Assembly (NCBI GenBank): GCA_963813315.1
Contig: CAWEYO010000008.1
Coordinates: forward strand, 1-64,000
Direction of reading: 5' to 3'
DNA from: CAWEYO01 sp963813315
GTDB lineage: Bacteria; Pseudomonadota; Alphaproteobacteria; Rhizobiales; Rhizobiaceae
DNA: 64,000 nt
In this document: piece after piece, positions 16,131 through 25,102 of the stretch
Layout of the letters: the number at the start of each line of letters is the position of its first letter
How positions within the stretch are numbered: the stretch's first letter is position 1
The notes under the pieces: model-generated
What the model was told of the DNA's origin: nothing
Database searches by the model: none
The model's input: only the letters and a program-made list of their open reading frames with translations
Program-made: the position numbers and the translations under genes

Positions 16131-17441
16131 ATGTCTGTTCCAGAAAAGCCCGTCGGCTCCGGCGAAGGCATCAAGGCCAACATCCTGTTCGGTCTGTCGG
16201 TGTCGATTCTGCTCGTCGGCGGCGTCGGGGCGTGGGCGGCAACGACCTCGCTTGCCGGGGCGGTGATTGCCTCGGGCAATGTGGTTGTCGAGAGTAACTC
16301 GAAGAAGGTTCAGCACCAGACCGGCGGCATCGTCGGGGCCATTCTGGTGAGGGAGGGCGACCGCGTGTCGGCCGGCGACGTGATCGTCCGGCTCGACGAG
16401 ACGATGACCCGCGCCAATCTGCAGATCATCGCCCAGCAATATGACCGCACCGTCGCGCGCCAGGCGCGGCTGCAGGCCGAGCGGCTGGGCCTTCCTGCGA
16501 TCAAGTTTCCCGACGATCTGGCGAAGCGCGCGAACGACCCCGACCTGGAGGTGGTGATCGCCGGCGAGAGGGCGCTGTTCGAAAGCCGCACCAGGGCTTC
16601 GACGGGGCTGAAGTCGCAGCTCGAGGCGCGGTCGGGACAGCTCAAGAAGCAAATCGAGGGGCTGAGCGCCCAGAAGAAGGCGACCGAGGAAGCGGCCGCC
16701 CTGGTCGAGCGGGACTCCAACAGCCTGCAGAAACTCTACGAGAAGAAGCTGGTCTCGCTCGAGCGGGTGAGCCAGCTGCAGCTCGAGCTGTCGCGGCTGA
16801 AGGGCGAATCCGGCCGGCTGGCCGCGGCGATCGCCGAGACGGACGGCAAGATCAGCGAGACGGCGCTGCAGGCCCTGCAGGTCGACGAGGAAATGCGCAA
16901 GGACGTCAATGAAGAGCTGCGCGAGCTGGACGGCAAGGAGGTCGAGCTGGTCGAGCGCAAGGTGGTCGCCAAGGACCAGCTGGCGCGCACCGAAATCCGC
17001 GCCCCGCAGTCGGGCTTCGTGCAGGAACTGGCCGTCCACACCGTCGGCGGCGTCATCGCGCCGGGCGAGACACTGATGCTGATCGTGCCGGAACAGGACC
17101 AACTGGTCATCGACGCGATGGTCGCGCCGGCCAGCATCGACGACATCAAGCCGGGACAGCCGGTCTCCATCCGCTTCCCGGCCTTCGACGTCGCCACCAC
17201 GCCCGAATGCAAGGGCACCGTGCAAAGGGTGTCGGCCGACCTGATCAAGGACCCGCAGCGGCAGGTCTCCTACTTCGTCGCCAGGACCACCCTCGACGAC
17301 CCGAAGGCCTGCCTCAAGGACGCCAGGCGCCTGCAGCCCGGCATGCCGGCCGAAGTCCACATCCAGACCGGCGAACGCAACGTCTGGTCCTACGTCTTGA
17401 AGCCGCTGACAGACCAGATGCACAGGGCGTTCAGGGAGTAG
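16131..17441 (+). CDS. HlyD/PrtE-family membrane fusion protein of type I secretion
   Basis: A 436-residue periplasmic adaptor: one N-terminal membrane helix (about 17-40), a lipoyl-like half (GNVVVESNSKKVQHQTGGIV), a long alpha-hairpin (about 80-270, Lys/Glu/Gln-rich), the second lipoyl half (RTEIRAPQSGFVQELAVHTVG) and a beta-barrel end (PGQPVSIRFPAFD, GMPAEVHIQTGERN). It joins the ATPase encoded just upstream to an outer-membrane channel. The ATG at 16131 is preferred; a GTG at 16122 overlapping the ATPase stop is the alternative. Confidence 0.9.
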   Translation: MSVPEKPVGSGEGIKANILFGLSVSILLVGGVGAWAATTSLAGAVIASGNVVVESNSKKVQHQTGGIVGAILVREGDRVSAGDVIVRLDETMTRANLQIIAQQYDRTVARQARLQAERLGLPAIKFPDDLAKRANDPDLEVVIAGERALFESRTRASTGLKSQLEARSGQLKKQIEGLSAQKKATEEAAALVERDSNSLQKLYEKKLVSLERVSQLQLELSRLKGESGRLAAAIAETDGKISETALQALQVDEEMRKDVNEELRELDGKEVELVERKVVAKDQLARTEIRAPQSGFVQELAVHTVGGVIAPGETLMLIVPEQDQLVIDAMVAPASIDDIKPGQPVSIRFPAFDVATTPECKGTVQRVSADLIKDPQRQVSYFVARTTLDDPKACLKDARRLQPGMPAEVHIQTGERNVWSYVLKPLTDQMHRAFRE

Positions 17442-17513
17442 CGGAGCGCAGCACGCCGGCGCTGCGTCGGACACCGCGACCGAAAGCGGCGGCGTCTGAA
17501 GGCGCACTTTTTG

Positions 17514-18872
17514 TCAGATGCTCTTGCCATTGGAGGCAAGACGAATGCCTGCCCGTCCGCCGCTTGGCACTACGACGAGTTGTCTGACTTTGCCCTGCTT
17601 GTAGGCGCTGAGGAAACGGTCATAGTCCCTGAAGGCGACGCAACCATGCAATTCTGCCCTTCCGCCGCGCAGCAAATAGCTGTGGGCGAGGAAACCGTCG
17701 CGGCCCTTCCTGTTCTTGCCGTCGACAGGCAGCATTCGGAGCGCCTCGACCCCATGGAAGCGTTTTTCGCGCATTTTTAGGTCATAAGTGTGCGGCGGGG
17801 TCGGTCCGTTCATCCTGACGTGCACATAACGCGGGTTGTCGGCCATCTTGCCGATGCCGGAATGGGCCTCGAGCACGCTGCCGTCGGGCATGTAGACCTT
17901 TGCGGCGCTGATGTCGTACACGGCCACCCCATTTCCTGCCTTGGCGCCGCCGCCGAACAAGCTCCGCAGCGCCTGACCGAAGCCGCCGCCGGACTTCTTC
18001 TCCGCCGGATCGGTAGGCCGCGCATAAGCGAGTTTCTGCTGCTTTGGCGTTTCCCTTTCGTCGGCCTTCTTTGGTTCATCAGCCTTCGGCACCCTCGCCT
18101 TCTCGACCTGAACCTCCGGTTTCTCCGTCTCTGAGGGGGGCTTGCGGGCTTGATCATCACGCGGACGAAGTTGCGGGAAAGGACCGTCGGATGGCGTGTC
18201 TTCATAGTCCGGCAGGGCCGCGGCATCATCGTTCATGTCCAGGTTCGGGTCCTGCGACGCGGCGAGGTCTTCCTCCAACGGCGCCGCCAGCAGGGCCGAC
18301 AGAGCCGCGCTGGCCGCCGGGGAAGGATCAGCGTAGGCCAGCAAAGTCTGGGGCTGACCGGTCGAGCCGGCGGGCAGCGACGCAAATCGCTCCGGCGCCG
18401 GCGCCCCGACCCTTGCAGTCGGGCGATGCGACTTGGCGGAGCTGGCGTGATCGAAAAGGCTGGCGAGTTTCTCGGACGTCAGTCCCGCTTTCTTCACGAC
18501 GGCATCGAAGCGTGCTGCATCGCCGCTCGCCTCGGCTACTCCGGTAAGGTCGGGATGGCGGGCGGATTTCCCTCGGCCGACAGCAAAGCTCACGGCAACA
18601 ACGGGCTGTGCCGCTGCTGCCACCAGCCTCGGCGCCTTGTCGGTACTCGCATGCTTATGCGACACGCGCGCCTGCATCCTCTCGACCGAGTAGAACTGCA
18701 GCCTGGGCAATAAGTGGCCGGAACCGGATGCTAAAGCGTCACCCATCGCAACCATCCCGGCCACCGACCACACAACAACGCCGGCAATGGCAGCGATGCC
18801 GAGGGAAGTGATTATCAATGGAAGCAACAGACGCCACCGCGACTGTGCACGAACGATTTTACTCACCAACAT
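17514..18872 (-). CDS. DUF2778 (Tlde1-like) L,D-transpeptidase-related protein, membrane-anchored
   Basis: A 452-residue protein with an N-terminal membrane helix (about 13-45), a long low-complexity Ala/Pro/Lys/Glu linker (about 90-310), and a C-terminal DUF2778 domain (about 320-445) containing the motif ELHGCVAFRDYDRFLSAY. DUF2778 is related to the Tlde1 L,D-transpeptidase effector fold, with the His-Gly-Cys forming the active site. The long linker could let the catalytic domain reach peptidoglycan from the inner membrane. No immunity gene or type VI genes are adjacent, so a housekeeping wall-remodelling role is more likely than an effector. It is convergent with the HlyD gene. Confidence 0.75.
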   Translation of the reverse strand: MLVSKIVRAQSRWRLLLPLIITSLGIAAIAGVVVWSVAGMVAMGDALASGSGHLLPRLQFYSVERMQARVSHKHASTDKAPRLVAAAAQPVVAVSFAVGRGKSARHPDLTGVAEASGDAARFDAVVKKAGLTSEKLASLFDHASSAKSHRPTARVGAPAPERFASLPAGSTGQPQTLLAYADPSPAASAALSALLAAPLEEDLAASQDPNLDMNDDAAALPDYEDTPSDGPFPQLRPRDDQARKPPSETEKPEVQVEKARVPKADEPKKADERETPKQQKLAYARPTDPAEKKSGGGFGQALRSLFGGGAKAGNGVAVYDISAAKVYMPDGSVLEAHSGIGKMADNPRYVHVRMNGPTPPHTYDLKMREKRFHGVEALRMLPVDGKNRKGRDGFLAHSYLLRGGRAELHGCVAFRDYDRFLSAYKQGKVRQLVVVPSGGRAGIRLASNGKSI

Positions 18873-19282
18873 TTATCAAGCCAGCAATCCCGCAAAGATC
18901 TTCCGGTCGGCGAGCGACCGTGGCTGCGTGACGTCCGGATTGTCCCCATCTAGACCGAATGATCGAGAAAGGATGGACAAATATGGTTAAATTTTGCTTT
19001 GCGATGAAATACGTTTGAGATGTCCCCTTAGGGAAGCGTTCGTCGCCGCTGAATTCGCGACGAATGCACTCGCAAACCCCTCTCAGAGCAAGATGAGGTT
19101 AGGTTGGTCAATTCTGCGAGGCGATCGACGCCAAGGGTCGCGACAGTCGATGGGGTTCCGTCGCGCCGACAAAGTGGGTACCCGCCAAACCTAGAGCATC
19201 GGACTCGAAAGTGGGAACCGGTTTCGGGAAAATCCTATGCTCAAACAAAGAGATAGAGGCAGAAGTTCCATCGATGCGTCCG
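18873..19282. other. Intergenic region with one rhizobial-type repeat
   Basis: About 410 bp between the DUF2778 start and the convergent end of the LacI-type gene. The left part should hold the DUF2778 promoter. The right part carries a dispersed repeat at 19191-19260 (listed separately). The short open frames here have no recognisable product. Confidence 0.5.
19191..19260 (+). repeat. Dispersed intergenic repeat (AGTGGGAACC core)
   Basis: The unit starts CTAGAGCATCGGACTCGAAA, contains the core AAAGTGGGAACCGG and ends CAAACAAAGAGATAGAGGC. A diverged copy with the same core and the same kind of end (AAATAAAGAGTTTGAGC) lies at 43842-43913. Such units are scattered through rhizobial intergenic DNA. 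Function unknown. Confidence 0.6.
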
Positions 19283-20341
19283 CTAGTCGACGTCCTTCAA
19301 TGTATCCAGCGGCCCTTTCAGCGCAGAGCGCGGCTGAATCAATTCGGGTGTGATCAGAAAAATCTCGGGCTTGGACGGCGAACGGCCGATCAGTTCGAAT
19401 GCCTTGGCAATCATCGCCTCGACATTCTGCCTCACCATAATGACCGGGAAAGGCAAGAACGATGCAAATGGATCATAGTCATAGCAACCAACGACCATGT
19501 CCAAGAAGGATTCCTGCGGATGCCGGGCCATGAAACGCAACAATCCTTCCATGTTGATCACCGAGTTGACGAACAATGCGCGCGGTAGCTTTCCCTCGCG
19601 GGCGTAGAAGTCCTCGAAGGCGCGCAGTGTTATCTCAGGAGAATACCCCTTGGACTGGACTCCGCCCTCCGGATCGTCGCCCAGCAGGGCTTTCTTGGTG
19701 GCGTGGAAAGCGGCGATGCGCTGGCGGCTCGCGTGGTCGTTGCGTCCGCCAAAAAGGTATAGTTCCTCCGGCCTCAGGGGGTCGTTGTTGCCAAAGCGAC
19801 GGATGATCGCCTCCGTCAACATACGGGCACCTTCGTAGTTGTCGCTGATAACCGAATGAGCCTTGGAGCCGGGCAGATCAACATTGATGTGGCGCAGACC
19901 CGCTGCTTCGCAGACCTCGTGCACGCCGTCGGGATCAGTTGCCCCGACAATGAACAATTCGTCTATCGAGTAAGAAATCAGTGACTCCGCCGTCCTTCGT
20001 TCCTGCTCCGGATCACGGGAAGCACTGACGACCACCGGACATTGTCCACGGGCACGCACATGTGCTTCGAACGTCTGCGCCATCGAAGAGAAATAGCGAT
20101 TGTCGTGCACGGGCACCATCAGGCCGACAAGTCCTGAGCGAGACCTTCTCAATCCGCGCGCCTGAAGATTGATCGTATACTGCTGCCGTTGGGCCAGTTC
20201 GAGAATGGCGTCGGCCGTGCTCTGCTTGATGCGCCGCTTGCGCCACGTACCATTCAGGACAGCACTAACGGTCGACGGCGAGCTGCCCGAAAGAACGGAC
20301 AGATCGTAAATTGTCGCCTTCTTCTTGATATGCTGGTTCAC
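19283..20341 (-). CDS. LacI-family regulator of the adjacent sugar importer
   Basis: About 352 residues. The N-terminal helix-turn-helix reads ATIYDLSVLSGSSPSTVSAVLNG with the hinge region RRIKQSTADAILELAQRQQY, then a periplasmic-binding-protein-like sensor domain (GLVGLMVPVHDNRYFSSMAQ, VVSASRDPEQERRTAESLI, DELFIVGATDPDG). It lies divergent from the sugar ABC operon and most likely controls it in response to the imported sugar or its phosphate. The GTG at 20341 is chosen because an upstream ATG at 20407 would place the palindrome at 20375-20392 inside the gene; neither start has a clear ribosome site. Confidence 0.85.
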   Translation of the reverse strand: MNQHIKKKATIYDLSVLSGSSPSTVSAVLNGTWRKRRIKQSTADAILELAQRQQYTINLQARGLRRSRSGLVGLMVPVHDNRYFSSMAQTFEAHVRARGQCPVVVSASRDPEQERRTAESLISYSIDELFIVGATDPDGVHEVCEAAGLRHINVDLPGSKAHSVISDNYEGARMLTEAIIRRFGNNDPLRPEELYLFGGRNDHASRQRIAAFHATKKALLGDDPEGGVQSKGYSPEITLRAFEDFYAREGKLPRALFVNSVINMEGLLRFMARHPQESFLDMVVGCYDYDPFASFLPFPVIMVRQNVEAMIAKAFELIGRSPSKPEIFLITPELIQPRSALKGPLDTLKDVD

Positions 20342-20374
20342 GGTCGGAAAACTCGCTTGACGAAAGGCATCGTA

Positions 20375-20392
20375 TGCACAATAGTACGTGCA
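20375..20392. promoter_or_regulatory. Candidate operator for the LacI-type regulator
   Basis: TGCAC-AATAGTAC-GTGCA is an inverted repeat in the 190 bp between the regulator and the binding-protein gene it faces, 34 bp before the regulator's GTG. LacI-family proteins bind palindromes in such divergent regions, so autoregulation with control of the importer is likely. The spacing differs from the classical LacI-family site, so this is tentative. Confidence 0.4.
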
Positions 20393-20530
20393 CCATCGAT
20401 TGCGCAAGCGAGGATTTGTGAAATTTCGATGGGAAGGAGTCTGGCAATTTCCGGAGAAGCGTCTCGTTCAGGCGGCCGATTTGGCTCGTCGGAGTGATCC
20501 CTTCATCGAATCCACTAGGGAGGAACTTGC

Positions 20531-21520
20531 ATGAAAAAGCTAGTGATCGCGGCGCTCGCCGCGACTGTTGCCCTTGCCGTATCTTTTGCTGCCGTGGCGC
20601 AGGAGGCCGGGAAGGTCGGCGTGGTGGTGAAGATCGGCGGCATCCCGTGGTTCAACGCCATGGAAGCTGGCATCAAGGAACGCGGGCAGAAAATCGGCGT
20701 GGATGCCTTCATGGTGGGGCCGACCAGCGCCGATCCGGCGCTGCAAGTGCGTGCAATTGAAGATCTGATCGCGCAAGGCGTCAAAGTCATCGGTGTGGTA
20801 CCCAACGATGCCAAAGTGCTCGAACCTGTGCTTCAGAAGGCCAAGGACGCCGGCATCATTGTTATTACGCACGAATCACCAAGCCAGAAGGGCGCCGACT
20901 GGGATTTCGAGCTGGCTTCCGCCACCGGCTTTGGAGAGGCGCATGCTAAGCTGCTCGCGGAAAAGATGGGCGGCAAAGGCGAGTATGCTGTATTTGTCGG
21001 TTCGCTCACTGTGCCCTTGCACAATGCGTGGGCCGATGCGGCGATCGAATATCTGAAGAAAAACCATCCTGACATGAAGCTGATCGGTGAGCGCTACGGC
21101 GTCGCCGAAGACGTCGACAAGAGCCGCAGCACCGCGCTTGACCTGATTTCCGCCAATCCCGGCCTGAAGGGCTTTCTTGCCTTCGGAAGCCAGGGGCCGA
21201 TCGGGGCCGGCCGCGCAATTGAGGAACGTCGAAAGGTGGGCGAAATCTTTGTTCTTGGCCCGTTTTCCCCCGGTCAGGGCCAGAAACTGATCAAGAGCGA
21301 CGCGATCTCAGGCGGTTTCATGTGGAATCCGAAGCAGGCGGGCGAAGTCTTTGTCACGCTGGCGGATTACCTGATGAAGGGCGGCGAGATCAAGGACGGC
21401 GACACCATCGAAGGTCTGGGCACGATCAAGCCCGATTTCGAGAACCATAACATCATCGTCGACCAGCTCGTGCCGATCAACAAGGACACGGTTGACGACC
21501 TTGCGGCGATGGGCCTCTAG
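20531..21520 (+). CDS. Sugar ABC transporter, periplasmic substrate-binding protein
   Basis: A 329-residue binding protein of the ribose/AI-2 type (Peripla_BP_4) with a signal peptide (MKKLVIAALAATVALAVSFA, cleavage after VAQ). Conserved pieces are KIGGIPWFNAMEAGIKERGQ, GPTSADPALQVRAIEDLIAQ and GVKVIGVVPND. AGGGAGGA precedes the ATG at ideal spacing. It is the first gene of the operon. A strong hairpin just after it probably keeps its mRNA more abundant than the membrane parts. The sugar cannot be read from the sequence; the epimerase downstream suggests a ketose or related polyol. Confidence 0.9.
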   Translation: MKKLVIAALAATVALAVSFAAVAQEAGKVGVVVKIGGIPWFNAMEAGIKERGQKIGVDAFMVGPTSADPALQVRAIEDLIAQGVKVIGVVPNDAKVLEPVLQKAKDAGIIVITHESPSQKGADWDFELASATGFGEAHAKLLAEKMGGKGEYAVFVGSLTVPLHNAWADAAIEYLKKNHPDMKLIGERYGVAEDVDKSRSTALDLISANPGLKGFLAFGSQGPIGAGRAIEERRKVGEIFVLGPFSPGQGQKLIKSDAISGGFMWNPKQAGEVFVTLADYLMKGGEIKDGDTIEGLGTIKPDFENHNIIVDQLVPINKDTVDDLAAMGL

Positions 21521-21536
21521 GTCGCCCGAAGCGTAG

Positions 21537-21562
21537 GCGGGATCGGTGCGAGCCGATCCCGC
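21537..21562 (+). terminator. Intra-operon hairpin after the binding-protein gene
   Basis: GCGGGATCGG and CCGATCCCGC form a perfect 10 bp stem with a TGCGAG loop, 17 bp after the binding-protein stop and 35 bp before the ATPase start. There is no T-run. Such hairpins at this place usually protect the upstream mRNA or lower read-through, giving excess binding protein. Confidence 0.6.
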
Positions 21563-21596
21563 AGTCCCCGGTTTCAACCCATATGGGGCGATCACG

Positions 21597-23111
21597 ATGG
21601 CTGACCAGGCAACTGATGCGGCTGGACCGCGTCCACTCCTGTCATTGCGCAACATCAATATGACGTTTGGCGGCGTGAGGGCTCTGAAAAATGTCAGCTT
21701 CGACGTTCTGCCGGGCGAGGTGCACTGTCTGGCTGGTGAGAACGGGTCCGGCAAGAGCACGCTGATCAAGGTCATTACCGGTGTTTACAAGCCGGAGGCT
21801 GGCGCGGTCATCGAATATGACGGACAGACCTATTCCCATATGTCTCCGGTTACGGCGCAGGCAGGTGGCATTCAGGTCATTTGGCAGGATCTGGCTCTCT
21901 TCCCCGAAATGACGGTGGCCGAGAACATAGCTTTTCATTCCGTCATTGGCCGTTGGCCGCGCCCGGTGAATTATTCAGAGATGCGGCGCATCGCGACCGA
22001 AGCGCTGAAGCGTCTCGGCGTTACCCTCGATGTCGATCGCGCCCTCCATCACTATCCGATTGCGCAGCGGCAGATTGTGGCGATCGCCCGCGCTTTGATT
22101 GGTGAAGCAAAGCTGGTCTTCATGGACGAGCCGACGGCATCGCTTACGCAATCGGAGACGGACTATTTGCTTGGCATTGTTCGCAACCTCTCGGCGTCCG
22201 GCGTCGCGGTCGTCTTCGTAAGCCACAGGCTCGCCGAAGTGCTCGAGATTTCGAGTCGCCTGACGGTGCTTCGCGACGGAGCGCTGGTCGGTGTCTATCC
22301 GACGAAAGGCATGACGCAATCGCACATTACTGAGCTGATGACCGGCAAGACGTTTGATCACTCGCTGCATGCGCGAGCCGTGGACAAGAACCCCGTGATG
22401 CTGGAGGTCAAGGGACTTTCACGCCCAAGAGAGTTCGAGGACGTCACTTTGACCGTACGGCGGGGCGAAACACTGGGCATAACCGGCCTATTGGGGGCAG
22501 GACGCACCGAGTTGGCGCTGACGCTCTTTGGCATGCGCAGACCGAAGACCGGCTCGATCAAGCTGGACGGCAAGCCGATCCACTTCGCTTCCAACCGCGA
22601 CGCTATCGCGGCCGGCGTGGCGTATCTCTCAGAAGACCGTTTGTCACTCGGCCTGATCCAGCCGCAGGCCATCTCGGACAACATGGTGATTTCATCGCTA
22701 GACAAGATCCTGTCGGGCGGCCTGATTTCAGGCGAACGCAAGCACGAGCTGGTTGGCGGTTGGATCAGAAATCTCGGCATCAAGATCGGCAGACAGAGTG
22801 ATGCCATTTCTACGCTATCCGGGGGTAACCAGCAGCGCGTCGCAATCGCAAAATGGCTGGCCACTGACCCCAAATTGTTGATCCTGGATGCGCCGACAGT
22901 CGGCGTCGACGTCGGTGCGCGCGCGGGCATTTTCGACATCGTGTCCAAGCTCGCTGACACTGGATTGGCCATTATTCTCATCTCGGATGAAGTGCCGGAG
23001 GTGTATTTCCACGCAGACCGTGTGCTGCATATGGCGCACGGACGCATTGCCGGAGAATACGTGCCAACTTCCACCACACTCCAGGCGATCGAGGAGGCAG
23101 TCTATGCGTAG
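21597..23111 (+). CDS. Sugar ABC transporter ATPase (two nucleotide-binding domains)
   Basis: A 504-residue RbsA/MglA-type duplicated ATPase. The first domain has Walker A GENGSGKST (about 46-54) and Walker B VFMDEPTASL; its signature region reads YPIAQRQIVAIARAL rather than LSGGQ. The second domain has a degenerate P-loop (GLLGAGRTE), a good LSGGNQQRVAIAKWL signature and LLILDAPTVGVDVGAR, with Ala at the usual catalytic Glu. As in this family, one site is likely to do most of the hydrolysis. The ATG at 21597 follows GGGGCGAT. It overlaps the first permease gene by 8 bp. Confidence 0.9.
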   Translation: MADQATDAAGPRPLLSLRNINMTFGGVRALKNVSFDVLPGEVHCLAGENGSGKSTLIKVITGVYKPEAGAVIEYDGQTYSHMSPVTAQAGGIQVIWQDLALFPEMTVAENIAFHSVIGRWPRPVNYSEMRRIATEALKRLGVTLDVDRALHHYPIAQRQIVAIARALIGEAKLVFMDEPTASLTQSETDYLLGIVRNLSASGVAVVFVSHRLAEVLEISSRLTVLRDGALVGVYPTKGMTQSHITELMTGKTFDHSLHARAVDKNPVMLEVKGLSRPREFEDVTLTVRRGETLGITGLLGAGRTELALTLFGMRRPKTGSIKLDGKPIHFASNRDAIAAGVAYLSEDRLSLGLIQPQAISDNMVISSLDKILSGGLISGERKHELVGGWIRNLGIKIGRQSDAISTLSGGNQQRVAIAKWLATDPKLLILDAPTVGVDVGARAGIFDIVSKLADTGLAIILISDEVPEVYFHADRVLHMAHGRIAGEYVPTSTTLQAIEEAVYA

Positions 23112-24105
23112 CTTTGTGCGTTCTCACGCAACCGAGCTGTCGCTCCTCGCAGTGATAGTAGTGATCTGTCTGTATCTTTCCTTCGCGACAGACCGATTCT
23201 TCACCCTGGGCAACGCGTTCGACCTGCTCAATACGAGCGCGGTCAACATTATTTTTGCAGTTGGTCTTCTTGTCGTTCTGATTGCCGGCGGAATCGACAT
23301 CTCGTTTGCCGTGGCGGCTTCGGTCGTGCAGTACTGTGCCGCGATCGTCCTCGGCTGGATTGGCGGCGGGAATTGGGTGATCGGTCTGATTGTCGCCGGA
23401 GCCTTGGGGGTCATGCTCGGCGCTTTCAATGCGTTTCTGATCCACAGGTTCAAGATCATCTCGATCGTCGCGACGATCTCGACCTTCAACATCTACTTCG
23501 GCCTCCTGATGTTTTTCACCGGGGGCGTCTCGATCTACAACCTGCCGGACTGGCTCACAACACGCGTCGTGTTGTTCGAACGTGAGATGGCTGACGGCAC
23601 CTGGGCCGAGATCACCCTTCCGGTAGTGATCATGGCGATCTGCGTTGTCGCCACTTGGGCTCTGATTGCGCGCACAACCATCGGCCGTCAGCTCTATGCC
23701 TTTGGCGACAATCCCGAAGGCGCGCGACGCTTCGGCATCAATATCGGCGCCATGCAGTTCATCGCCTTCGGCTGGCTCGGCCTGATGGCCGGCATAGCCG
23801 GTCTCGTTCAGGCGCACTACGCGCAGGAGGTCGTTCCCAATGCGCTCTATGGGCGGGAGCTCGACGTGCTGGCTGCGGTGGTTCTGGGCGGCGCGAGGCT
23901 CGGCGGCGGCAGGGGCAGCGTGCTCGGCTGCATTCTCGGCGTGCTCCTGATCTCGATCACGCAAAACGGGCTCAATTTGATGGGCGTCTCGCCCTTTGCG
24001 TTCAAAATGATAGTTGGCGCGATCATTCTCGCCGCCATTACCCTATCCAACACGCGCATCGAACGCATTCTGCCGTTCTTAAGAAGCCGGAGGGCTGTGT
24101 CGTGA
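23104..24105 (+). CDS. Sugar ABC transporter permease (first)
   Basis: A 333-residue BPD_transp_2-type permease with about nine to ten membrane segments and the family loop EGARRFGINI. Conserved features include VLIAGGIDISFAVAASVVQY and the end region VVLGGARLGGGRGSVLGCIL. It forms the channel with the second permease, encoded with a GTGA overlap. Confidence 0.9.
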   Translation: MRSFVRSHATELSLLAVIVVICLYLSFATDRFFTLGNAFDLLNTSAVNIIFAVGLLVVLIAGGIDISFAVAASVVQYCAAIVLGWIGGGNWVIGLIVAGALGVMLGAFNAFLIHRFKIISIVATISTFNIYFGLLMFFTGGVSIYNLPDWLTTRVVLFEREMADGTWAEITLPVVIMAICVVATWALIARTTIGRQLYAFGDNPEGARRFGINIGAMQFIAFGWLGLMAGIAGLVQAHYAQEVVPNALYGRELDVLAAVVLGGARLGGGRGSVLGCILGVLLISITQNGLNLMGVSPFAFKMIVGAIILAAITLSNTRIERILPFLRSRRAVS

Positions 24106-25097
24106 CGTCAGCGAGCGAACGCCTTCGCAACCTTCTGGGGCCTGAACTTGCGGCTCCGATTGCGGCCTTCGTCGCGGTCATGATCGTATTCGGTGTTGCC
24201 GCGCCGAACTTCCTCTCCCGCGCAACCTTTGGTTCCGTCGCGTCCCAACTGCCGGAGCTCGGCCTGCTGACGCTTGCAATGCTTTTGCCGATCCTTACCG
24301 GCGGCCTCAATCTGGCCATCACCTTTACTGCGAACATGGCCGGGCTGACGCTCGCCTGGGTGCTTAAGAGCCAGGGCGGCGTGGATGCAGGGATCGGAGC
24401 TTTCCTCATCGGCGCGCTCCTGGCAATCACAGTCGGCGCGCTGAGCGGGCTGGTCATGGGGCTGGTCATCGCGTACACGAAGGCGCATCCGATCCTCGTG
24501 TCGCTCTCGATGATGATCTTCCTGCGCGGTCTCGGCGAATTCCTGACGCGCGGTGGCGACGTCTCCGGCTTTCCGGCTTTCCTTGCGCCTATCGGCTACG
24601 GCACAATTCTCGGCATCCCGGTACCGCTGCTCATTTTCATCGGCTGCGTACTGATCTGGCACATCCTTCTGACCCGGATGAAGCTCGGCTTCAACACCTA
24701 CATGATCGGCTCCAACATCGAGGCCACCCGTTACTCAGGTATCAACACGCGCAAGGTGCTGGTTCTTGTCTACACGCTGTCAGGCGCCATGTGCGCAGTC
24801 GCGGGTATCATCATGCTGGCGCGGTTCAATTCCGTGCGGGTCGGCCACGGGGAGTCCTACCTGCTGATTACGGTGCTCGCCTGCTTCCTCGGCGGCGTGA
24901 ATCCGTTCGGCGGCTTCGGTCGGGTCGTTCCCGTCTTCGTCGCCCTGATCGTTCTGCAGCTTCTCTCGTCCGGATTGAACCTGATGGGTGCCAACCAGCA
25001 CCTGGCGACAGCAGTGTGGGGGATTTTGATGATCACGGTGATGATCCTGCGTTGGCTCGCCGGGCGAATCACATTGTTCAAACCAAGCAAAGGATGA
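24102..25097 (+). CDS. Sugar ABC transporter permease (second)
   Basis: A 331-residue BPD_transp_2-type permease starting with GTG at 24102, which overlaps the stop of the first permease (GTGA). Features include PILTGGLNLAITFTANMAGL, EATRYSGINTRKVLV and ACFLGGVNPFGGFGR. Two distinct permeases make a heterodimeric channel. Translation of the two is probably coupled by the overlap. Confidence 0.9.
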   Translation: MTSASERLRNLLGPELAAPIAAFVAVMIVFGVAAPNFLSRATFGSVASQLPELGLLTLAMLLPILTGGLNLAITFTANMAGLTLAWVLKSQGGVDAGIGAFLIGALLAITVGALSGLVMGLVIAYTKAHPILVSLSMMIFLRGLGEFLTRGGDVSGFPAFLAPIGYGTILGIPVPLLIFIGCVLIWHILLTRMKLGFNTYMIGSNIEATRYSGINTRKVLVLVYTLSGAMCAVAGIIMLARFNSVRVGHGESYLLITVLACFLGGVNPFGGFGRVVPVFVALIVLQLLSSGLNLMGANQHLATAVWGILMITVMILRWLAGRITLFKPSKG

Positions 25098-25102
25098 CGC
25101 AT

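Noticed and set aside
14227..16131. A 634-codon open frame on the minus strand
   Set aside because: It lies opposite the type I secretion ATPase, which has all ABC motifs. The antisense product is low-complexity Arg/Gly/Ala/Asp-rich, typical of GC-rich shadow frames.
16071..17507. A 478-codon open frame on the minus strand
   Set aside because: It is antisense to the HlyD-family gene and has no recognisable domain; composition is that of a shadow frame.
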